64,000 bases of DNA, taken from NCBI RefSeq assembly GCF_000330505.1, contig NW_004443648.1, positions 354,073-418,072 on the forward strand, read 5' to 3'. The DNA is from Entamoeba invadens IP1 (lineage: Eukaryota; Evosea; Mastigamoebida; Endamoebidae). Position numbers and translations under genes: made by a program. Each line of letters opens with the position of its first letter. Positions within the stretch are counted from its first letter, which is position 1. The notes beneath the pieces were generated by a model, which was given only the letters and a program-made list of their open reading frames with translations, was not told the origin of the DNA and ran no database searches. This document shows, piece by piece, positions 30,890 to 41,849 of the stretch.

Positions 30890-31639
30890 TTACTTTTTCT
30901 TCTCAGAGACCTTCTTTGAGTAGAAGTCGAGTTCCTTTCCTTCCAAGAGGTATCCATCAACTCTGCCAGTCTGGCCCGGTCTGGATGAGATGCAAGCCAA
31001 CAATCTTCCAGCCTGGAAGCCCTCCATCAAGGCATCCTCGAACTTGACGTGCTTAAGGACTTTGAGCATAGAGGCATATTTCTTCTTCATAGTGTTTGAT
31101 GGCTTCATTAAAGCAAGTTGAGTCTCAACAATTTGGTGAGCAACAGTCTTCTCTTTTGATTCCTCTTTGCCAGTCTGTTTGGCGTCAGTCTTAACGTCTT
31201 CCTCCTTGGCGAGGGCGATCTTCTTGTCAGCGGTGTAACCTTCAGTCTCGAGGGACTTGATGTAATCCTTGGAGGCAATGTCCTTTCCGAATCTCTTGAG
31301 GAACCATAATCTGAATGGGGAGGCATCGACTTCAATGATGGCGTTCTTGACCAAAGTGTTGGTTCTGACGTAATCGTTGTTGGAAGCGTTGTAGACGACG
31401 TTCAAGATTTTGGCGGTCTTGGTCATGGCTTGTGAAACCCAAGTGAAATATCCGACATCAAGTCTAAGTGCTCTTCTCTTAATAATGCCGAATCTGCAAC
31501 GGACGTCATGAATTCTCTTTGCGCCGAGTCTGGTGTTGGCTGGCTGACGACCCATGTTGTATTTCTTCTTCTTCTGCATCATATTCTTCTTTCCTCCAGT
31601 GGAACGTCTCTTGTGAATCGAGTCTCGGGTAATGCCCAT
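30890..31639 (-). CDS. RPS8: 40S ribosomal protein S8 (eS8)
   Basis: A 249-residue basic protein. MGITRDSIHKRRSTGGKK is the conserved eS8 start, followed by GRQPANTRLGAKRIHDVRCRFG, RALRLDVGYFTW and VVYNASNNDYVRTNTLVKN, all diagnostic. A Lys/Glu-rich insertion near residues 140-165 is longer than in animals. It functions in the body of the small subunit. It is intronless and opens at the ATG at 31639. On the minus strand, GAACTCTCC lies ~25 nt before the start and may be the GAAC promoter element. It is divergent from the exosome gene, with 196 bp between start codons. Codon use is strongly biased, as expected for a highly expressed gene. Confidence 0.97.
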   Translation of the reverse strand: MGITRDSIHKRRSTGGKKNMMQKKKKYNMGRQPANTRLGAKRIHDVRCRFGIIKRRALRLDVGYFTWVSQAMTKTAKILNVVYNASNNDYVRTNTLVKNAIIEVDASPFRLWFLKRFGKDIASKDYIKSLETEGYTADKKIALAKEEDVKTDAKQTGKEESKEKTVAHQIVETQLALMKPSNTMKKKYASMLKVLKHVKFEDALMEGFQAGRLLACISSRPGQTGRVDGYLLEGKELDFYSKKVSEKKK

Positions 31640-31835
31640 CCTTAATACCGACTACAAGGAGAGTTCGTTTTCCTTTTTCAAGGGTTTCAAAGCCCTTTTC
31701 TAGTTTATTTAATAATTCTTATGCTATACCAACTAACTTTTTTGGTTTAAATTGTTTACTTCAGTTTTTATTTAATAAGTTTGAATTTTGATTTTTACTT
31801 TTTTATTTGTTTACTGATGCCAACTCGCAGAACAA

Positions 31836-32516
31836 ATGCAGGTGGAGGTAACACAACAAACCACAGCAAAAGAATCGGGGAAGATCAGAGCGTTGTCGTA
31901 CCAACGCGAGGTCAACACAAAGTCCGACGGGTGTTACATGTTTCACCAAGGCAAGACGTGCGTTATCGCCGGTGTAAACGCGCCACGAAATACCTTGAAA
32001 AGCAAAGAACAACCAAACACCGCATACGTTGATGTCCAGTTCTATGAAAAGGTCGCTGCACAACAAGGAAAACGCAAAACCGAGTTGGAGGAATTTGTAC
32101 GGAGTGGTGTCGAGTGGGCTGTTTTATGTGAAAAATACCCCCGAGGGTTAATCAATGTTTGTATCCAAACGGTGAAAGACGATGGTTGCGTCGAGTCTGT
32201 TGGGATGAACGCGACAATGACGTCTTTATTATATAGTGGTGTCGACATGAAGTCCATTGTAGTTGGGATGTGTGTAGCTGGGTTCAAAAATGCAAATGGG
32301 CAATACGAAATCGTAGTGGATGCAAACGACTCCAGAGAGTATCAGTGGAGGGTTTTCAGTGCGTGGGACTTGACCACCAATGCGATGGCTGCGATGAAAA
32401 TGAAAGGAAAGTGCACTGACGACCAACTTAAGCAGAGTCTTGAAATCTCATCGAAAAACGCCGCTAAAATGCTGCGAGCCATCAAGACCGTCATCGAGAA
32501 ACAGTATCCTCTCTAA
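31836..32516 (+). CDS. RRP46: RNase PH-fold exosome subunit (RRP46-like)
   Basis: A 226-residue single RNase PH domain protein. It opens KIRALSYQREVNTKSDGCYMFHQGKTCVIAGVNAPR, the usual 'R.l..e.g.l.r.DGSa.f..G.T.vl..v.GP' module. The middle has RGLINVCIQTVKDDGCVESVGMNATMTSLL, and the later strand is YEIVVDAND. RRP46/EXOSC5 is one of six RNase PH-like proteins in the ring of the RNA exosome, which degrades and trims RNA in nucleus and cytoplasm. The catalytic phosphate-binding arginines of bacterial RNase PH are not evident, as in most eukaryotic ring subunits. RRP41 or MTR3 remain alternative names; short length and lack of extensions favour RRP46. It is intronless and ATG-led. Confidence 0.8.
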   Translation: MQVEVTQQTTAKESGKIRALSYQREVNTKSDGCYMFHQGKTCVIAGVNAPRNTLKSKEQPNTAYVDVQFYEKVAAQQGKRKTELEEFVRSGVEWAVLCEKYPRGLINVCIQTVKDDGCVESVGMNATMTSLLYSGVDMKSIVVGMCVAGFKNANGQYEIVVDANDSREYQWRVFSAWDLTTNAMAAMKMKGKCTDDQLKQSLEISSKNAAKMLRAIKTVIEKQYPL

Positions 32517-32704
32517 GTGTTATTCATTCTTGATTGATTCCTTTACCACAAGATATTAATTAATAATTAATTAATTAAATATTAATTTACACAAAAAGAG
32601 TTCTAATTTAATAAATAACTAAAAATGGTAACATCATTTCAAAAAAAACAATAAAAGTCTCTCTTATAAAAATAAAAGATTTGGCAAAGACAAAAAGAAG
32701 TGGG

Positions 32705-34497
32705 TTACATCACATTCTGATCGAGTCTGTTGAGTCGAGTCATCTCGAGCATGTTATACAAAGGGGCCAACGGATTATTTTTCTCCCAGGCAGTATAGTC
32801 TTTCATCTCAGCGTCGTAGTCTTTTATTCCGTGTTGGACGTACTTAATCACCTTTTTGTCTGCAACGAGGTTTGGGTTCTTCTGTGCGGCCTTCAAATTC
32901 GAGATGTTCTGCTTGATGCAGTCGAGCGTGTTTTGGTCGAATTTGAGCATGTCGGACCCACTCAACTTTGCTGCGTCGTACGTCTTCTTTTCCGGAGGAA
33001 GCAAAGTGTTAGTTTTGACTCGATTCCATGAGGGGGACATCGTCGACCTGTACAAGAGTAACTCGCAGAAAAACATTCGCACGTAATGATTCCAATGACA
33101 AAACATTTTATTAAAGAAGTTCTTTGAAAGGACGTAATTGACAAGTGCCTTTCGGTCTTCAAAACTGACACAAAGAAGTGCTTGGTACAAGGTAGATAGA
33201 GTCAAACATGTCAATGCGTACGAGTCGCTCTCAAGAATTTTCGTATGAATCTTGACAAAGAGATCGCTGTTAAACTTCGGGACTTCAAAATTGGTATTAC
33301 AGAAATACGTGTACATAAAATGCTCAACTAACAATAAATCGCCCATCCCATCCACGTCATAGAAATTCGTCTTCTTCGACTTCTTTTCAATCACAGTGGT
33401 ATACACATTTTCGTCAACTAAACTGAATGCCCCAAATGCTTCCGCGCAGACAAATGAAGGTGAGAACATGTCACTTGGGAATTCAGTTAACGCGAGGATT
33501 TCGTTGTGGAAGATTTTGTAGCCGGGAAACTCTTTAATATCACTAATGGTTAATTTCAATGGTTTGAGAACTATTCATGAAAACCAAACTCCTTTGCAAA
33601 CAAAGTCACATGTTCGATCCAACATCTCATATATTGCATTTCAAAGCGTCCTCTATACTCAAAATGGACTAACCACGAGCTTTCAAATTCACTCAGTGCA
33701 GTGAAGTACTTCAAACACTGTTTGTTCTTCCCTGTTATGAACTTCTCATAACTTTCCCACTTCTTAAAGACGGGGAAGTTCTCTTTCATCTCTTCACTTA
33801 ATATTTCTTCCTTTTCTTCTTTGTCGAGGACTTTCCCCGCAGTCACAAAACGAACCGTTTGAAGAACTTTTTCATATAAAGATGTGATTTTGATGGAAAC
33901 TAAAACAAAGACACGGGCAGCCTCTTCGTAAAAGTCTTCGGCAAACGGCCGAACTTTAGTTTGGAATTCAAACGTTCGTTTCTTGGCTGGAGAAGCAGCT
34001 AGAGACGTAGACTTCTTTTCTCTCTTCTCAGCAGTTTCGACCTCTTCAGCAGAGGACAACGCAAGTAAGCAGTACAACGCCGTCTTTGACAAATTGTTGT
34101 AATAAAAGACCAAGAGCTTTTCGATTTGCGGAGAGACCTCGTCGGGTGCTGGGAAGTCTGCGAGTGACATCGGTTGGAGTTGTTTGATTTCGACGATTTG
34201 GCACATAAGAATATACAGATTTGGGATCAATTTGTGTTGCGGCATTCGAATGACATGTTCCAAAATCGCGTCCCAACAATCTAAAAACTCGACAATAAGT
34301 TCAGGAGAGAAGTCTTGGGTTATAACAGTATTATCTGACATCACTTCAGTAATTTTAGTTAAGTAATGCTCGACTTTGTCTAAGCCTTTAAAAGGAGCTG
34401 TGGCATGAGATCGGTCATACTTCGCGTCCTCTAATGATTTACTTAGTTTGTGCAAATTGCGACGAAGTTGTATCAGACGCTTGTCTTTTTCTGGCAT
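32705..34497 (-). CDS. Cytosolic helical protein, two exons, unrecognised
   Basis: Exon 1 runs 34497-33590 and exon 2 33542-32705, giving 581 residues from the ATG at 34497 (MPEKDKRLIQLRRNLHKL). An upstream TTG is ignored. The first frame stops at 33571 and the second has no ATG at its start. Removing 47 nt (GTTTGG...TTAG) joins them as ...FAKDDIKEFPGYK..., with total length divisible by three, so one gene is much more likely than two. The protein appears all-helical, armadillo/HEAT-like, with a central Lys-rich SPAKKR patch and no signal peptide or membrane helix. The C-terminal part (HWNHYVRMFFCELLLYRS) vaguely resembles large eukaryotic helical proteins of unknown function, but I cannot name a family. 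Confidence 0.75.
33543..33589 (-). other. Spliceosomal intron (47 nt)
   Basis: Read on the minus strand: 5' GTTTGGTTTTC, 3' ACCATTAG. It removes the stop at 33571 and the frame break. The 5' site differs from consensus GTTTGT at one position. Confidence 0.75.
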
Positions 34498-36540
34498 GAA
34501 AAATTGATTTTTCAAGTTTGAAAATTGATCTTCTTTGTACAAATGCTATTAGTATAATTTGTTATATTATTACAATTGGTTTATTGCAATTCAACAAGTT
34601 TCTATTGTTTTAACAGTTTCAATTCAGAAAGAAAAAGAAGTGTTCAATACTCAAATGAGTTGTTTCATTATTTAAATACTAAAAAGTAATTATTTAAATT
34701 ATTATTTATAGTATCTATTTTTTTTATACTACGTTTTTGGGAGGACATCTTTGTTTTAGTTTTAACTTGAAACACAAGTCTTAATCTTTTAATCTTTTTC
34801 AGCCAAATTATTGGGTTTTGTATAAACTAAAAATAATTAAAATATCAATAATAATCAAGTTATAATAAATTATAAATAAAAATGGTTAAAAACAATATTA
34901 TTATACTTAAATAGTTAAAGCAATTATTATAATCATACTTTTATAATTACCAATATAATTGGTTTTATAGTTTTTCTAATTTTTTTTTTATTTAATCTAT
35001 ATTATTTAAATTTTTTAATAATATTATATTATATTTATTATATTTAAATAAATATTATAGTCGGGGGATAAATGGCATTAAAAAGGGACAAAGGTAGTTA
35101 ATTTTGATAAATATAATTTTGAAACTATAATTTTTAAAAAATCTATTTAAAGGTCAAAATAAACATAAAATTAAAATAATAATATAAATTATCGTTTTTT
35201 ATTTTAAATGATTATAAATTGAATAATTATAAATTTCTATTTCAAAAATAAACAAAAACACCTCAATTTGTTCACTTAAAAAATGTGGAAGTCTAAAACG
35301 CAGCACTTTTTATGGTTTGTCTGAAACTTGTTTTGTTAAAGAATTTTTCCTTTGTTTTTTCCTTTGTTTCATTTCTTTTCTGCTCTTTTTCAACTCCAAT
35401 TGTTTTTATGTTAAAATGGTCTTTCTCTTATCTTTTCTCAATGGAAATGGTTCAACAACGAAAGATTGAAAGATTGAAATAACAAATGATGATTTTTCAG
35501 TGATTCCCTGACACTTTCAAAAATTGACACTGTTGTTAATTCATTAAACTCTGGCATTTTAACCATATACATCATGAATATATATTGAAATACAGTTTTT
35601 AAACTGGTTTCTTGTATTTAAATTGCTTTTTTATGTTGATTGCCTGTGGTTATTTCATCAAGGGTTCCTTTCTCTTCTTCTTCCATTGTTTTCAAAGATT
35701 GAATAATATCAAAAATAGATAGTTATGGTTTTCTTTTATTATTTTCAAAGTAGTTAATTGAAAAAACCCTTCTAATACTTTTATGGTTAAATAAATTATA
35801 TTTTATAGTTTTTTACTCAAATTAACTACTTCTGTCCCAAATTAACCCCCTTTATCACCCGACTATATTATCAAAATGAATAATAATAAATATTAATATT
35901 AATTTACAAACTTACAACAGAAGACTTTTTTTGACGTTTAATCTAAAAAATCATTCGATTTCAAAAAATAATACATAATTATTAACTTTTAATTTTCAAT
36001 TTAAAAACTATTTTACAATACTTAATTATTGTTTTTTTTCTCATTTTTGGTAGTTTTTTCCTTTAGAAACCTCAAAAAATAAAATGTTTTTATAAATTTA
36101 ATAGAAATAACCAAACATTTATTTCGGCATTTTCCCGTTATTTTAATTACTTTTATCCAATATTTAACAAATTGTATTTTTTTTTAAAATAGCATATTTG
36201 ATCATCATTTTTCATTTCTTTTTTTGAATTAACACTTTATAGTAAAAAACATTATATCACTAATAAACAATAATTATAATAAACGTATTTATACATATGA
36301 CTTTCAAAAAAGCAGAAATCAAACTAAAGACATTGTGGAAAGTAGTTCAGAATATAATAATCGACGTTTTCTGATTTTTTACAATAACAAATAAATAAAG
36401 CACAAAAAATCCCTACAAAACGGGTATATAAGAGTAAAGTGATAATTGCCCCCACAATAAACTGAATGCTCCAAACTCGCCTACGCAACTCTTAATTACT
36501 GAAGTAAAAAGATAAAAAAGGACTTTCTAAATATTTGGTA
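34498..36540. other. Long AT-rich gene-free region holding an inverted-repeat element
   Basis: Two kilobases without a convincing gene. 35058-35865 is an element with ~50-bp terminal inverted repeats (listed separately). A TATATAAG at ~36424-36431 lies 110 nt before the MFS 2 start and may be unrelated to its promoter. The remainder is A/T-rich homopolymer sequence. Confidence 0.6.
35058..35865. mobile_element. MITE-like element with ~50-bp terminal inverted repeats
   Basis: The left end begins TAGTCGGGGGATAAA and the right end, read inward on the other strand, begins TAGTCGGGTGATAAA. The similarity continues without gaps through GGGACA and GTAGTTAATTT, about 40 of 49 positions identical. 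Both ends are flanked by TA (35056-35057 and 35866-35867), as a Tc1/mariner target-site duplication would be. The ~700-bp interior has no open frame, so the element would be non-autonomous. The TIR divergence implies an old insertion. Family membership is inferred only from the TA flanks. Confidence 0.75.
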
Positions 36541-38426
36541 ATGACGAGAAGCTGGAAGTCAGTGCGAGACACTGCGCTAAGTATTTTTTGGAACTTCCCC
36601 AGGTGCTGTGCAACTGGGTTTATATTCAACTTTGCGAATTACTTTTATTGGTTGGTTGTACCTTTAATTATGAACGACAAAGGTGGAAGTACCTTTGACT
36701 TGTCTTTACTACAAACAGTAGCTTATGTGATATATTCAGTCTTATCTCCAATTGGTGGTAAAATCGGTGATAAGTTCAACCCCTACATTGTGGTCCGAAT
36801 TTCTTTTGTCTTTTTCATCATAGGTGTTGCTGTTATTCTTATATTCCCAAGCTCTATCCCCGCGTTATATGTGTCCGTGTGTATTTGGCCTTTTTGCACT
36901 GCTGTGTTTTGGCCGGTTGCAACAGGAACCATTGGGTTAGAATCGCCACTTGGCTATGAAAATAGAAACACTTCATTATTTCAAGTCTCGTGGTCTTTTG
37001 GAAAGGTGTGTTTGTCGATACTTATTCATTTACTAATAGTTTTCTAGCAACAATAGAACATAATTTTGTATAGAAAAGAAACTATTTAAAGTATACTCTC
37101 CCAAATATATAAAAAATATCAATTAATTATAGTATCCATTATTTTATTATATCATTATAATTAATTAATTAAAATATTAATTAAAATAACATTCAGTGCT
37201 TTGGATTTTTATTTGGTGGGATGTTAAAAACTGCTCTAGGAATGAATTCACTGTATGTGTGTATAGTGCTAGTCGCACTTCTCTTTGTAGTGTACCCATT
37301 TACCCACCCGAAGCGAATTCGTGAGAAAATGGCCAAAAACAAGAAACCAAAGAAAGACTTGGACAAGGAAAAGGTATCAATTGATTTATCACAGAAAAAT
37401 AGTACAAAAGAAGAGAAAGAACCCGGCGATATAGCTGTTGAAATGGAACATATGGAGACTAAGAAAAACGGAGATATAGCTGACATTGATATTGCATTGG
37501 ACCGTAAAGACATTCCTGAGGGACTTATTCAAAATCCAACCGCATCGTCGATTACACCACCAAGTGGTGATATTAAAGAAGTCCAAATTCCCGTTGAAGT
37601 GACTTCAGACACGGCTGAGATGCACAAAATGAAATTCAAGTGGGGTGATGCGGAGTTGAAGAACAAGACATACATCTACTTGGGATACATATTGCAATGT
37701 GGAGTGTATGGTACGTCTGCGATTGTGACGAGTTCGTATGTGAAATTAGCGCAAGACCTTGAAGTGGTGTCTCCGACTAAAACGATAGACATGTATGTTG
37801 GGGTAGAATTCTTCTTCTTTTATTTGGCGCAAACAGTTTCAATGGCAGCGATGTCAATAACACTCGCTTGGACATACAAACGAAGTTTATTCTTGATATT
37901 CCAGACGGGTTATATCTTGTTCTTGTTAGTGATAGGAGTCAGTCGAAACGCTTATTTAAATTGGTTTATGGCATTTGTGGGTGGATTGGCTGCAGGATTT
38001 TCATATCAAACCTCAACATATTACTCGATGTGCGCGAGTGAAAACAGCAAATCGATGTTTATGGGTATCTCCGAGTGTATTTCAGGGTTTGGGAATTGTA
38101 TCTTACCACTTACTAGTGGGTTGCTTTGCACATATCTCTATAATGATTATATCATGATTTACGTCTCAGCAGCAACCGTCTTGGTCTGCATCATATTACA
38201 GGAAATCGTCTACCACGTCGCATTCCCTATCAACAAAATGCGTCAATCAAAACGAGCAAACCCAACGGATGTCAAAATCAGTTTGGACACAGTTGCAGTC
38301 GAACAACAGACAAACAGAGAGAAAAGTGACGAGATCAAAATTGTTCAACACACCTCAAGCTCAAACGAGGAAATAAAACAAACACCAATTTCTGTCGACT
38401 CTAAAGACATTGTACCCCAAAATTAA
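36541..38426 (+). CDS. Major facilitator superfamily transporter (MFS 2), two exons
   Basis: Exons 36541-37005 and 37197-38426 give 564 residues. The first frame stops at 37047 after the fourth helix, and the second has no sensible start. Splicing 191 nt (GTGTGTTTGT...TTCAG) gives SFGK-CFGFLFGG, exactly matching ALGKAVGFLFGG in the intronless paralogue at 714-2192. About 11-12 membrane helices flank a large cytosolic central loop of ~110 residues rich in Lys, Glu and Asp. The C-terminal tail is Ser/Thr/Gln-rich. Substrate unknown. A TTG two codons upstream of the ATG is ignored. Confidence 0.87.
37006..37196 (+). other. Spliceosomal intron (191 nt) in the MFS 2 gene
   Basis: 5' GTGTGTTTGT, 3' ATTCAG. 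The interior is nearly pure A/T, and the junction is confirmed by alignment with the intronless paralogue. It is the longest intron in the window, and its 5' and 3' ends depart from the GTTTGT...TAG norm. Confidence 0.82.
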
Positions 38427-38768
38427 TTTTGTTATCAAAACTAGTAGTTCTTGTTTTTTAGCATTTTATAGTATTGTTCTCTTCTATAAATTGTTTTATT
38501 GGCATTATTATTATTAAATAATACTATATAATTTGTTCCAAGAAACTTATTTTATTGGAAAAAAATTCAATAATGGTTTTTGTGAATTGTAGTTTTTTCT
38601 GATATATTTAATTGGTTTTTGTTTAACAAAACAAATAACAGAAACATACTTTTATAGTTTAATTTAATTAAAAATAATAACAAAAAGTACTTTATAATTA
38701 AATTATACTATTTTAATACTAGAATCGACTTGATATAGAGTGTGTGAACAAATGAACTTAATAAAGAA
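38427..38768. other. AT-rich spacer
   Basis: Between the MFS 2 stop and the C2-DENN start. No gene or notable structure was seen. Confidence 0.5.
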
Positions 38769-41591
38769 ATGAAACATGTTGGCTTTATAAATGATGATAA
38801 AAATCCAACGTATTGGGTTTTGACACAAACTAGTTTATTAATATACCCCTTTATGAGTAAAGAGTTGGAAGAGAAAGGAGAAGATGTTGGGGATAGTTTA
38901 ATTGATATTGGGATTGACGAAATAATTTCTGCAAATATTAGAAAAGTTGAAGGAGAATTGAGCAAGTTGATCATAATAGCAAAGAAAGACCAAAAAGTTG
39001 ACTTACTTGGAAGCCAAAAAATCTTAAAACAATGGGACGATGAAATTCTTTTTCGTATAATGAAAATCACAAAGAGTCAGACCACTTCGTTACTCACAAA
39101 ATTGCCAAATATCATGAACTATTCGTTATATTATTTACTTGAAATATTTCACGTCTCTTTACCCGTTCAAGTGAATATGTGTATTCGAATTTCAAATGCA
39201 ACACAACACCATTGGGTGACACCAAAATGTGAAGGAGTAAATAAAAGAGAATATGATGTACTATACACTCTATCAACTAACTTTTACATGGCCTCTTCCA
39301 CTTACGTCAAACTAAGAATTTATAACATCCCAAATGATCACAACAAGAAAAAGAGTCAAATTGGGAAGTGCATCATTTCTTTAAATCCAACAGCACACGA
39401 CGAACCGTACGAGTCTGTGTTCCAACTCAAAAAGGGTAACAAAGAGATTGGGAAATTATTTACAAGAATTTCGTTCTTTCAAATGCCACCGAACTCGGAA
39501 AGAACTCGAAAAGTCGCAAAGAGATATGAAGTGCATCAAACGTATACAACACCATCAAGATCAAAATTTCTGATACATTCAAAACCTTCTCCACCTTGTG
39601 ATATAAAACTTGAATCTCAATTTTGTGGATTTTGCGCAGTGAATATTTATGATATTAAACAAGACTTGGAGTACTACTTTTGCTCTGAAAAAGTGACATA
39701 CGACAACATCGTGGACATTCCATTTAGTGGCTTAGTGTCTTTCAAATATCCATGTGATGATGATTTGATACCCGAGTCTGTATGGATGTTGTGCTTTACC
39801 GAAGGTATGAGAGTCAAAAGGAAACATGAGAATTTTGAAGTTGTTTCCTTTGTACTTACCAATTCCAAAGGGAATTATCTACATGGAGTTGGTTTGATTT
39901 CTTACGCAAAGATGACTGAAGATATGAAAAATGAAGTCCGGCGGTGGGTAGAGGCTGAGGGCGATTATTATGTACCACAAGCCATTTGTGTGTTTTCTAG
40001 AGTGAATTGTTATGTGCAGATGCGTGAATTTGTCGAGAAAATTCATACGAAAAGTGCGTTAGAACTGTTCTGTGAGAAAGTACAGAGTACGCCAAAGGTG
40101 TTTGAAGATTTCACAAAGTGCAAGCCGAGTGCAACCAAAGAAGGAATGATGCATGAAATACAATATGATATCATCCATCTTTTCATATCATTGAAAATCA
40201 AAAATTTTGTGAAGGCATTTGGACAAGTGTTGTTGGGCGAGCGCGTTGTAGTTGTTGGTGATACGTGTGACATTGTGGCAGAAACTTTGGAGTGTCTCAA
40301 AACAGTGATATACCCCATCGAATGGGTCAGTACATATAACATGAATTTGCAACGATTTTTCATAGAAAGCTTGCACTCCCCTTCTTTGTATTTGATTGGG
40401 ATTGTTAGGAAGTACTTGAGCGAAGCGATTGGAATCATGAGAGAGGAAGATGTTGTAATTGTTGACATTGAGAAGAATAAGGTGCAGAAAGTGAGTGGAA
40501 AACCTTTATTAGAACTTCCTTATCATCTTGAACAAAATTTGGTGAATGACATTATGAGTGTTATTAACTCGTCGTACTGCAAGAATGACATTGTTCTTCG
40601 CAACACATTACTGCAAAGAAGTTTTCTACGTGCGATGTGTTATTTACTGAGTGGATTGGAAAAGTATTTTTGGACATTAAAATTTGAACCGGAGTCTATT
40701 GAAGAGTTCAATAGCGAGGAATTTGTCACAACTAAACCAGACGATTATTACGAATTCTTAAAGACATTCTTCCAATCACAAAATACGCAATTCTTTTTGG
40801 AACAGTATAATAAAAAGAGGTACATTTTGTTTGATGAATATGTGAGAAGTGGAAGATATGTAATACCCGTGCTACAGGGATATGAAATGGAAGAACAGGG
40901 CTCAAGCATTCAAATTCCTGAAATCCAAAAAGTGACAAAGGGAAGCACATTCATCAGGGATTTTGTGAATCACAACAATCACAAAACAAAACAAATTCGA
41001 ATGGATTGTATTGAAAATGTTGTTCAAAGTCGAGAAGAGCGACTCCTCTTTCTTCAAAGTCTCATTTCAAAGAAAGTGGAACTGAAGAGAAATCGAGAGT
41101 GTTACGTCTTAGACGAAATAGAGATGTGCTGGATGACAGAAGTTCTTTTGAAAATCTGTGAAACAGCTGCACGAGAAAATGATATTATTTCACTCAAATA
41201 TGTGGTATTGTTTTGCGAAGAAATGACGTACAAAAACGGGTTTGAGGAACTTCTTTTTGTGTTAAAAAGAAAGTCCTATTGGAACAACAAAGACCTTTGG
41301 ATTAATATAACAAAGCACCTCATTAATTCTAATAAAAAATTATTAATGGAGTATCGAATGGACAAAACTGAGTCATTCCCACAGAGTTTTCACACTCAAA
41401 AAGAGTTCCCAAAAATATCAACACAGTGTTTTTTTGCATGTAAAATGATGATTACTCTTGAAGTCCCAGAAAAGCTAATAAAGTCAATTATAGAAACAGT
41501 TGCGATTCAATTACGGCTCGACTCATTTGAGCGTGATCAACTTAATCAATTGATCACAAACGCAACCAAGCCGATATCTTCATTCACGTGA
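38769..41591 (+). CDS. C2- and DENN-domain protein (putative Rab GEF)
   Basis: A 940-residue cytosolic protein. Residues ~1-110 look PH-like (YWVLTQTSLLIYPF, IIIAKKDQKVDLLG). Residues ~120-235 resemble a C2 domain (VQVNMCIRISNATQHHWVTPK, then VKLRIYNIPND, KCIISLNP). From ~320 the tripartite DENN module follows: uDENN (VWMLCFTEGMRVKRK, VSFVLTNSKGNYLHGVGLIS, AICVFSRVNCYVQMREFVEKI), central DENN (FGQVLLGERVVVVGDTCDIVAETLECLKTVIYPIEWVS, LYLIGIVRKYLSE, EDVVIVDIEKNKV), and dDENN up to ~720. The remaining C-terminus is helical. The role is probably nucleotide exchange on a Rab at a membrane, recruited through the PH/C2 part. It is intronless and distinct from the shorter DENN protein at 4837-6309. 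Confidence 0.82.
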   Translation: MKHVGFINDDKNPTYWVLTQTSLLIYPFMSKELEEKGEDVGDSLIDIGIDEIISANIRKVEGELSKLIIIAKKDQKVDLLGSQKILKQWDDEILFRIMKITKSQTTSLLTKLPNIMNYSLYYLLEIFHVSLPVQVNMCIRISNATQHHWVTPKCEGVNKREYDVLYTLSTNFYMASSTYVKLRIYNIPNDHNKKKSQIGKCIISLNPTAHDEPYESVFQLKKGNKEIGKLFTRISFFQMPPNSERTRKVAKRYEVHQTYTTPSRSKFLIHSKPSPPCDIKLESQFCGFCAVNIYDIKQDLEYYFCSEKVTYDNIVDIPFSGLVSFKYPCDDDLIPESVWMLCFTEGMRVKRKHENFEVVSFVLTNSKGNYLHGVGLISYAKMTEDMKNEVRRWVEAEGDYYVPQAICVFSRVNCYVQMREFVEKIHTKSALELFCEKVQSTPKVFEDFTKCKPSATKEGMMHEIQYDIIHLFISLKIKNFVKAFGQVLLGERVVVVGDTCDIVAETLECLKTVIYPIEWVSTYNMNLQRFFIESLHSPSLYLIGIVRKYLSEAIGIMREEDVVIVDIEKNKVQKVSGKPLLELPYHLEQNLVNDIMSVINSSYCKNDIVLRNTLLQRSFLRAMCYLLSGLEKYFWTLKFEPESIEEFNSEEFVTTKPDDYYEFLKTFFQSQNTQFFLEQYNKKRYILFDEYVRSGRYVIPVLQGYEMEEQGSSIQIPEIQKVTKGSTFIRDFVNHNNHKTKQIRMDCIENVVQSREERLLFLQSLISKKVELKRNRECYVLDEIEMCWMTEVLLKICETAARENDIISLKYVVLFCEEMTYKNGFEELLFVLKRKSYWNNKDLWINITKHLINSNKKLLMEYRMDKTESFPQSFHTQKEFPKISTQCFFACKMMITLEVPEKLIKSIIETVAIQLRLDSFERDQLNQLITNATKPISSFT

Positions 41592-41849
41592 TACCATTCA
41601 ACCAACTTGTGTAATAATTGAGTTATTCTATATATATTAATAAAATATATTATAATTATATTAATCATACTGATACTAATACCAAATAATAATATTATTA
41701 TTATTAATTAATATGATAATATAATATATTGATATTCTTTAACATTGATCGAATATAACTGTTTAGTTAATAAAATGATTAATACAATAAATAGTGAATA
41801 AAAAACTTCAAGACAAACTCAAAAAAGTCTGCAAACTCGAAAAAAAAGA

